64,000 nt of DNA from RHKX01 sp041393495 (GTDB taxonomy: Bacteria; Actinomycetota; Thermoleophilia; Solirubrobacterales; 70-9), in contig JAWKKA010000010.1 in assembly GCA_041393495.1 (NCBI GenBank), positions 1 to 64,000 of the forward strand, read 5' to 3'. The position numbers and the translations under genes are program-made. Numbering within the stretch: position 1 is the stretch's first letter; every line of letters starts with the position of its first letter. Positions 58,952-64,000 of the stretch are shown here, piece after piece. The notes beneath the pieces were generated by a model. The model did no database searches. It was not told the origin of the DNA and saw nothing but the letters and a program-made list of their open reading frames with translations.

Positions 58952-60201
58952 CGAGAGAAGCTCTGAGCGTGCCTCGCGGTCCATACGTACCGGAGAAGGT
59001 AATGGGAGCCGGCGAACAGCGCCACGCCGCCGCGGTCGCGGGCGAGCGCGGCGGTCCGCTCGACGGCGACCGCCGGGTCGGCCTCGGCCTCGGCGACGAT
59101 CCCGGCCGCGGCGACGAGCCGGGCCAGCTCCGCCGGATCGAGCGCCCGCGCGCCGGGGCGGCCCATCGCCGGACCGGGCTCGGCGGCCGTGCAGAGGCAG
59201 GCCTGCAGCCCGGGGGCGAGGGCGGCGGCGATCGCCGCCGCGTCCTTGTCGGCGAGGACCGCGAGGCAGCCGAACACCGGCCGGCCGCCGGCGAGCGCCG
59301 GCAGCGCCTCGGCGAGCGCCCGGGCGCCGGCCTCGTTGTGGGCCGCGTCGGCGATCGCCGGCGGGTCGCCCGCGAGCATCTCGGCGCGACCGGGAAGCGC
59401 CGCGTGCGCGAGCGCGTCGGCGACGGCGACGTCGGTCGCCGGGCCCGTGATCGTCGCCGCGAGCGCCGCCGCGACGGCGGCGTTGCGCTCGAGGTAGGGC
59501 ACCATCCCGCCCGGCAGCGCCGCGGCCCCGAGCGGCGGCGCGACGATCAGCTCGCAGTCGCGCTCGGCGGCGACCGTCCGGGCCAGCGCGGCGATCTCCG
59601 GCTCGAGCCGACCGGTCACGAGCGTCGTCCGCGGTCGCAGCACCGCCAGCTTCTCGGTGGCGATGTCGCGCTCGGCCGGGCCCAGGTACTCGACGTGGTC
59701 GCGCCCGACCGACGTCAGCGCCGTCGCGCTCGAGTCGATCACGTTGGTCGCATCGAGGCGGCCGCCGAGGCCGGCCTCGACCACGGCGACGTCGACGCCG
59801 GCGTCGGCGAGGGCGACGAACGACACCGCGACCGCCGCCTCGAACTGGGTGATCCGCTCGCCGTCGGCGAGCTCGGGCTCAACCTTCGCGATCGCTTCGG
59901 CGACGGTCGCGGTCGCAGCTGCGAAGGCCTCGGGCGCGATCTCGACGCCGTCGATCCGCGTCCGCTCCGCCCAGCGCCAGACGTGCGGCGATATGCAGGC
60001 CCCTGACCTCAGCCCGGCGCCGTGCAGCAGCGCCGCCGTCATCGTCGCCACCGACGACTTCCCGTTGGTGCCGACGACGTGCAGCGTCCGGTAGCGGTCC
60101 TGGGGCCGGCCGAGCGCGGCGCACAGCGCGCGCATCCGCTCGAGGCCGAAGCGCCAGCCGACCGGCTCGAGCCCGGTCAGGAACTGCTCGGGGTCCTTCA
60201 G
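58948..60201 (-). CDS. folC: Folylpolyglutamate/dihydrofolate synthase with CTG start
   Basis: 417 residues. Mur-ligase-like ATP site HVVGTNGKSSVATM (usual GKGS is GKSS), ITQFEAAVAVSF, and the C-terminal domain with the AHNEAGARAL motif. The conserved N-terminus (FLTGLEPVGWRFGLERMRAL) has no upstream ATG, GTG or TTG in frame. CTG at 60201 has GAGGAG five bases upstream and forms a CTGA overlap with the valS stop, so it is the likely start. Confidence 0.88.
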   Translation of the reverse strand: MKDPEQFLTGLEPVGWRFGLERMRALCAALGRPQDRYRTLHVVGTNGKSSVATMTAALLHGAGLRSGACISPHVWRWAERTRIDGVEIAPEAFAAATATVAEAIAKVEPELADGERITQFEAAVAVSFVALADAGVDVAVVEAGLGGRLDATNVIDSSATALTSVGRDHVEYLGPAERDIATEKLAVLRPRTTLVTGRLEPEIAALARTVAAERDCELIVAPPLGAAALPGGMVPYLERNAAVAAALAATITGPATDVAVADALAHAALPGRAEMLAGDPPAIADAAHNEAGARALAEALPALAGGRPVFGCLAVLADKDAAAIAAALAPGLQACLCTAAEPGPAMGRPGARALDPAELARLVAAAGIVAEAEADPAVAVERTAALARDRGGVALFAGSHYLLRYVWTARHAQSFSR

Positions 60202-62774
60202 CCGAGCTCCTCGAGCTCGGCGCGGTAGCGCGCGAGCTTGGCACGCTCCCCGGCGACGACATCGGCAGGCGCGTTCGCGACGAACCTCTCGTTGTCGAGC
60301 TTGCCCTCGGCCCGCTCGACCTCGCCGCGGAGGCGCTCGCGCTGCTCCTCGATCCGCGCGGTCACCGCCTGGGGGTCGAGGTGCTCGGAGGGCAAGATCT
60401 CGATCGCGCCGACCGCGGCGACCGCCTCGCCGGCATCCTCGCCGGCGAGGTCGAGGCGGGCGAGGCGGGCGACGAGCGGATGGACTCCGGCGCCGCCCCG
60501 GGCACGGAGCGGCGCGGCCGGTGCGACGCCGGCGAGCTCGCGCCAGCGCCGCAACGAGCGGGTCAGGTCGATCGCGGCCGCGACCTCGGCCTCGGCCTCG
60601 ACGTCGAACCGGGAAGGGTCGGCCTCGGGCCACGGCGCGACGATCAGCTGCGTATCGCGATCGGGCAGGTAGCTCCAGATCTCCTCGCTGACGAACGGCA
60701 TCAACGGGTGGGCGACCGCGAGCGTCCGCCCGAGGACGTGCAGGAGGTTCCGAGCGGCGCTGTCGTCGCCGCGGGCGGGGCCGTCGTAGAGCCGCGGCTT
60801 GACGATCTCCAGGTACCAGTCGCAGAGCTCCGAGTAGACGAACCGGTAGAGCTCGAGCGCCGCATGGGCGAAGTCGAAGCGGTCGAGGCATTCGCCGACG
60901 CTCGCGATCGTGCGCTCGAGCCGGGAGAGGATCCAGCGGTCCTCGACCGCGTCGGACCGCGGCTCCGGCGCGGCCTCGCCGGCGTTGAGCAGGATCAGCC
61001 GCGAGGCGTTCCAGAGCTTGTTGGCGAGGTCGCGGCCCTGCTGGACCTTGGCCGCGGAGAAGCGGACGTCCTGGCTCGAGGACATCGCGAGCAGGCCGAA
61101 TCGGAGCGCGTCGGCGCCGTGCGCGTCGATCAGCTCGAGCGGGTCGATCCCGGTCCCGAGGCTCTTCGACATCCGCCGCCCGTCGGGGGCCTGGACGACC
61201 GAGGTGATGTAGACGTCGCTGAACGGGATCTCGTCGAGGAACTCGAGCGAGGTCATGATCATCCGCGCGACCCAGAGGTAGATGATGTCGCGGGCGGTGA
61301 CGAGGACGTCGGTCGGGTAGAAGGCGCGCAGCTCCGGGGCCTCGTCGGGCCAGCCGAGGGTCGCGTACGGCCACAGCGCCGAGCTGAACCAGGTGTCGAG
61401 GACGTCCTCGTCGCGTCGCAGGACGCCGCCGCAGCCGTCGCATTCGCCGCCCGCGGGCTCGCGCTCGGCGACGATCGTGCGCTCGCAATGGTCGCAGTAC
61501 CAGACCGGGAGCTGATGGCCCCACCAGAGCTGGCGGGAGACGCACCACGGCCTGATGCTCTCCATCCAGTCGAGGTAGACGCGACCCCAGCGCTCGGGGG
61601 TGAACCGGATGCGGCCGTCGCGGACGACCTCGATCGCGGGCGCCGCGAGCTCGTCCATCCGGCAGAACCACTGGAGGCTGATCAGCGGCTCGATCCGCTG
61701 CCCGGAGCGGTGCGAGAACGGGACCGAGTGGACGTAGGGCTCGGAGCCGCCGAGCGAGCCGGCGGCCCGGAGGTCGGCGACGACCCGTTCCTGCGCCGCG
61801 GCGGCGCTCAGCCCCGCGTAGGCGGGGCCCGCCGCGTCGGTGAGGCGACCGTCCTCGCCGATCACCGAGATCTCCTCGAGCCCGTGCTCGCGTCCGATCT
61901 CGAAGTCGGCCGGATCGTGGCCGGGCGTGATCTTCAGCGCGCCGGTCCCGAACTCGACGTCGACGTGCTCGTCGGCGATGATCGGCAGGCGGCGGCCGAC
62001 GAGCGGCAGGATGCAGTGGCGGCCGACGAGGTCGCGGTAGCGCTCGTCGCCGGGATTGACGGCGACGGCGGTGTCGGCGAGCATCGTCTCCGGGCGGACC
62101 GTCGCGACCGTCAGCACCCGGTCGGATCCCTCGATGGGGTAGTCGATCCGAAACAGCGTGTCGGTGACCTCGCGGTTCTCGACCTCGAGGTCGCTGATCG
62201 CCGAGTGCGAGCCCGGGTCCCAGTTGACCATGTAGTTGTCGCGGTAGATCAGGCCCTTCTCGTAGAGGGCGACGAAGACGCGGTGGACGGCGGCCACGTA
62301 ACCGTCGTCGAGGGTGAAGCGCTCGTGCGCGAAGTCGCCGGAGGCGCCGAGCCGCTTGAGCTGCTCGATGATCCGCCCGCCGTACTGCTCGCGCCACTCC
62401 CAGACCCGCTCGACGAAGCCCTCGCGACCGAGCTCGTGGCGGTCGAGGCCCTCCCTGCGGAGCTCCTTCTCGACGACCGACTGGGTCGCGATCCCGGCGT
62501 GGTCGGTGCCGATGATCCACTTGACACGGCGCCCGGCCATGCGCTGGCGGCGAACCAGCGTGTCCTGGATCGTGTTGTTGAGGCCGTGGCCCATGTGCAG
62601 CGAGCCGGTCACGTTCGGCGGCGGGATCGCGATCGAGTAGTTCTCCGCCGCCGTCCCCTCCGGCTCCGGCGTGAAGTACCCCCGCTCGGCCCACTCCGCG
62701 TAGACGCGCCCCTCGACCTCGGCGGGGTCGTAGCGGGTCGTCGACTCGAGCTTGGCGCGGCGGGCGGCGTCCAT
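60198..62774 (-). CDS. valS: Valyl-tRNA synthetase
   Basis: 858 residues. HIGH motif in PPPNVTGSLHMGHGL, KMSKS as RRMSKSLGTGI, editing domain, and a C-terminal coiled-coil arm (EEQRERLRGEVERAEGKLDN). ATG at 62774 is chosen; upstream frame is low-complexity. Confidence 0.96.
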   Translation of the reverse strand: MDAARRAKLESTTRYDPAEVEGRVYAEWAERGYFTPEPEGTAAENYSIAIPPPNVTGSLHMGHGLNNTIQDTLVRRQRMAGRRVKWIIGTDHAGIATQSVVEKELRREGLDRHELGREGFVERVWEWREQYGGRIIEQLKRLGASGDFAHERFTLDDGYVAAVHRVFVALYEKGLIYRDNYMVNWDPGSHSAISDLEVENREVTDTLFRIDYPIEGSDRVLTVATVRPETMLADTAVAVNPGDERYRDLVGRHCILPLVGRRLPIIADEHVDVEFGTGALKITPGHDPADFEIGREHGLEEISVIGEDGRLTDAAGPAYAGLSAAAAQERVVADLRAAGSLGGSEPYVHSVPFSHRSGQRIEPLISLQWFCRMDELAAPAIEVVRDGRIRFTPERWGRVYLDWMESIRPWCVSRQLWWGHQLPVWYCDHCERTIVAEREPAGGECDGCGGVLRRDEDVLDTWFSSALWPYATLGWPDEAPELRAFYPTDVLVTARDIIYLWVARMIMTSLEFLDEIPFSDVYITSVVQAPDGRRMSKSLGTGIDPLELIDAHGADALRFGLLAMSSSQDVRFSAAKVQQGRDLANKLWNASRLILLNAGEAAPEPRSDAVEDRWILSRLERTIASVGECLDRFDFAHAALELYRFVYSELCDWYLEIVKPRLYDGPARGDDSAARNLLHVLGRTLAVAHPLMPFVSEEIWSYLPDRDTQLIVAPWPEADPSRFDVEAEAEVAAAIDLTRSLRRWRELAGVAPAAPLRARGGAGVHPLVARLARLDLAGEDAGEAVAAVGAIEILPSEHLDPQAVTARIEEQRERLRGEVERAEGKLDNERFVANAPADVVAGERAKLARYRAELEELG

Positions 62775-62842
62775 GCCGGCGATGTTATTGGCGCGGCACC
62801 GGCTTCCACGGGATCGACGACCGCGGCGGCGGCGCTCCCCCG

Positions 62843-62898
62843 CCGGATCGACACCCGGCGGCCGGCGCTCCCGCCACCGGATCGACACCCGGCGGCCG
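62843..62898. repeat. Two 22-bp direct repeats upstream of valS
   Basis: Identical 22-mers at 62843-62864 and 62877-62898, 34 bp start to start, core GGATCGACACCCGGCGG, each preceded by a GGCGCTCC block. They lie between the valS start and the divergent promoter at 62935. Confidence 0.75.
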
Positions 62899-62934
62899 CG
62901 TCGTCACCACAATCCGCGGCAACCGCCAGCGTGC

Positions 62935-62963
62935 TTGACGGTCGCCCTGGCCGCGGATAGATT
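62935..62963 (+). promoter_or_regulatory. Promoter of the secreted-protein gene
   Basis: TTGACG, 17-bp spacer, TAGATT: a near-consensus housekeeping-sigma promoter. Start near 62970 gives a leader of about 70 nt containing a GGGGGCG/CGCCCCC inverted repeat. Confidence 0.75.
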
Positions 62964-63039
62964 CCATCGCAGGCACTCACCGGGGGCGTCGGTGGAGGTC
63001 ATCGGCTTGGCGCCCCCGCGACCAAGGGAGGCACGGAGC

Positions 63040-63486
63040 ATGAGGAGGATCGTTCCGCTCGCCGCCGTCGGCGTCGCTGCGCTGCTGTTGGCAGCCCTCG
63101 CCCTCGGCGCGACCAAGCACTACAGCGGCGCCGACCGGGACCCGGCGTGCGAGGCCGGCAACTGCACGGTCACGTTCAACGCGAAGGTGAAGAAGGGGAA
63201 GGTGAAGTCGGTCAGCCGGTTCGTTTTCGACGCCGTCCCGATCACCTGTGACGAAGGCGACTTCACGGTCAGCAACCCGGATGTCCCGGTGAACGGGATG
63301 AAGGTCGACAAGCAGCGAAAGTTCGAGGGTGTCTGGGACGGCCCGAACAACCAGAAGATCAGCGTCACCGGGAAGTTCTCGAAGGACTGGAAGACGGCGA
63401 AGGGGACGCTGCGGGACCGGGGCGACTTCCCGCCATCGGCGAGCGGCTGCACGACCGGCCTCGACCACTGGAAGGCGAGCCGCTAG
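63040..63486 (+). CDS. Small secreted protein
   Basis: 148 residues. Signal peptide RRIVPLAAVGVAALLLAALA, then a mature domain of about 120 residues, Lys-rich and beta-like with four or five cysteines (CEAGNC, TCDEG, GCTTG). Resembles exported actinobacterial proteins of unknown role. Ribosome site GGGAGG 9 bases before ATG. It has its own strong promoter. Confidence 0.75.
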   Translation: MRRIVPLAAVGVAALLLAALALGATKHYSGADRDPACEAGNCTVTFNAKVKKGKVKSVSRFVFDAVPITCDEGDFTVSNPDVPVNGMKVDKQRKFEGVWDGPNNQKISVTGKFSKDWKTAKGTLRDRGDFPPSASGCTTGLDHWKASR

Positions 63487-63646
63487 GTCGGACCGACCCG
63501 AGCCGCGCCACGTAGCGGGCCGCGCCGCCCGGTGAGCCAGGCTGCCAGGGGACGCGCCCGCCAGACGAGCTGCGGGCCGCCAAGCGAGCCGCGCGGCGAG
63601 GGTGAGTTGCGCGCCGCCATGGGAGCCGCGCGGCGAGGTGAGTCGA

Positions 63647-63782
63647 ACCTCCGGGCGAGCCACGCCTCCGGGTGAGTCGAGCCTCCGGGTGAGTCGAGCC
63701 TCCGGGTGGGCCACGCCTCCGGGTGGGCCGCGCCTCCGGGTGAGTCGAGCCTCCGGGTGAGCCACGCCTTCAGGTGACCTAC
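63647..63782. repeat. 17-bp tandem repeat, about eight units
   Basis: Units of the form GCCTCCGGGTGAGTCGA or GCCTCCGGGTGGGCCAC, seven clear and one degenerate, with decayed units to about 63560. The period is not a multiple of three, so long frames read through it are artefacts. The rest of 63487-63822 shows no gene. Confidence 0.85.
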
Positions 63783-63822
63783 CCCACCGCCCGACGAGCG
63801 CGTCCGGCAGGACCGTGCGGGG

Positions 63823-64000
63823 TCACATCCCCAGGAGGATGCGAAGGTCGGCGTCGAGCTCATCGGGCCGCAGGTCGAGGTCGGCCGAGGTGACGCGCAC
63901 CGGCTCCCACCCGTGCACGCGAAGCCGACGGTCGCGGCGGCGATCGGAGTCGAAGGTGAGCGGCGCCAGGTGCGGGTCGCGGCCGTCCGCCTCCAACGCC
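63823..64000 (-). CDS. C-terminal part of a DUF559/Vsr-like nuclease
   Basis: The last 58 codons of a frame that continues beyond the window. EADGRDPHLAPLTFDSDRRRDRRLRVHG then WEPVRVTSADL is the C-terminal pattern of DUF559/Vsr-like PD-(D/E)XK domains, which often follow AbiEi-type regulators. Only this end is visible, so it is annotated as partial. Confidence 0.6.
   Translation of the reverse strand, partial: ALEADGRDPHLAPLTFDSDRRRDRRLRVHGWEPVRVTSADLDLRPDELDADLRILLGM

Noticed and set aside
63483..63863. Coding repeat protein across the 17-bp array
   Set aside because: The period is not divisible by three, and the frame only stays open because of base composition.

Overview
The window is a gene-dense, very GC-rich chromosome segment of a rod-shaped Gram-positive-type bacterium. 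The codon bias, DUF222/HNH element, GAAC-N4-GTTC LexA boxes, TTGACN-N17-TAGNNT promoters, apparently leaderless starts and MreBCD elongasome point to Actinomycetota. A Thermoleophilia/Solirubrobacterales-like lineage is my best guess; this is inference and no search was run. Most genes lie on the minus strand in long overlapping operons.

Layout. (1) 1-6 kb, accessory: a zinc-ribbon-like orphan, a DUF222-HNH element gene with a LexA box on its start, a three-gene operon (diiron protein, B12-type radical SAM, MBL-fold protein) whose promoter spacer holds a palindromic operator, and an internally deleted second copy of the DUF222 element. (2) 6-11 kb: a putrescine/polyamine (Puu) catabolic operon, puuP-puuA-puuD-puuC, with a good promoter but no puuB. 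(3) 11-20 kb: housekeeping yqeY-phoH-ybeY-GNAT-era, murI, and hrcA-dnaJ-prmA; phoH carries a class 3-like intein. (4) 20-25 kb: a HadA/HadB-like dehydratase pair, MBL hydrolase, zinc alcohol dehydrogenase and small or membrane proteins. (5) 25-37 kb: lepA, murJ, rpsT, holA, comEC, a frameshifted comEA, cupin, leuS and an AlkZ-like glycosylase gene. (6) 37-41 kb: phoD, then a composite locus in which a PD-(D/E)XK nuclease frame runs through tRNA-Ala(GGC) into a Phd-like antitoxin and begins at a second LexA box; then a Bax-inhibitor-like protein gene and ytoQ. (7) 41-58 kb: the cell-shape and ribosome cluster maf, mreBCD, mrdA, rodA, rng, rplU, rpmA, obg, proB // proA, nadD, rsfS and a DivIVA-like coiled-coil gene. 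It is split between proB and proA by an opposite-strand MFS efflux gene with a leader peptide and attenuator. (8) 57.6-64 kb: ndk, a zinc-ribbon membrane protein, a 28-residue membrane peptide, folC, valS, a secreted protein with a clear promoter, a 17-bp tandem repeat and the 3' end of a DUF559/Vsr-like nuclease gene.

The strongest candidates for undescribed biology are the MPRARW leader-peptide attenuator in front of the efflux pump, the SOS-boxed nuclease/tRNA/antitoxin composite, the DUF222 element and its deletion derivative, and the four-unit heptamer repeat in rplU that could switch the basic tail of ribosomal protein L21. Coordinates were read by eye. Some starts are uncertain and are flagged.
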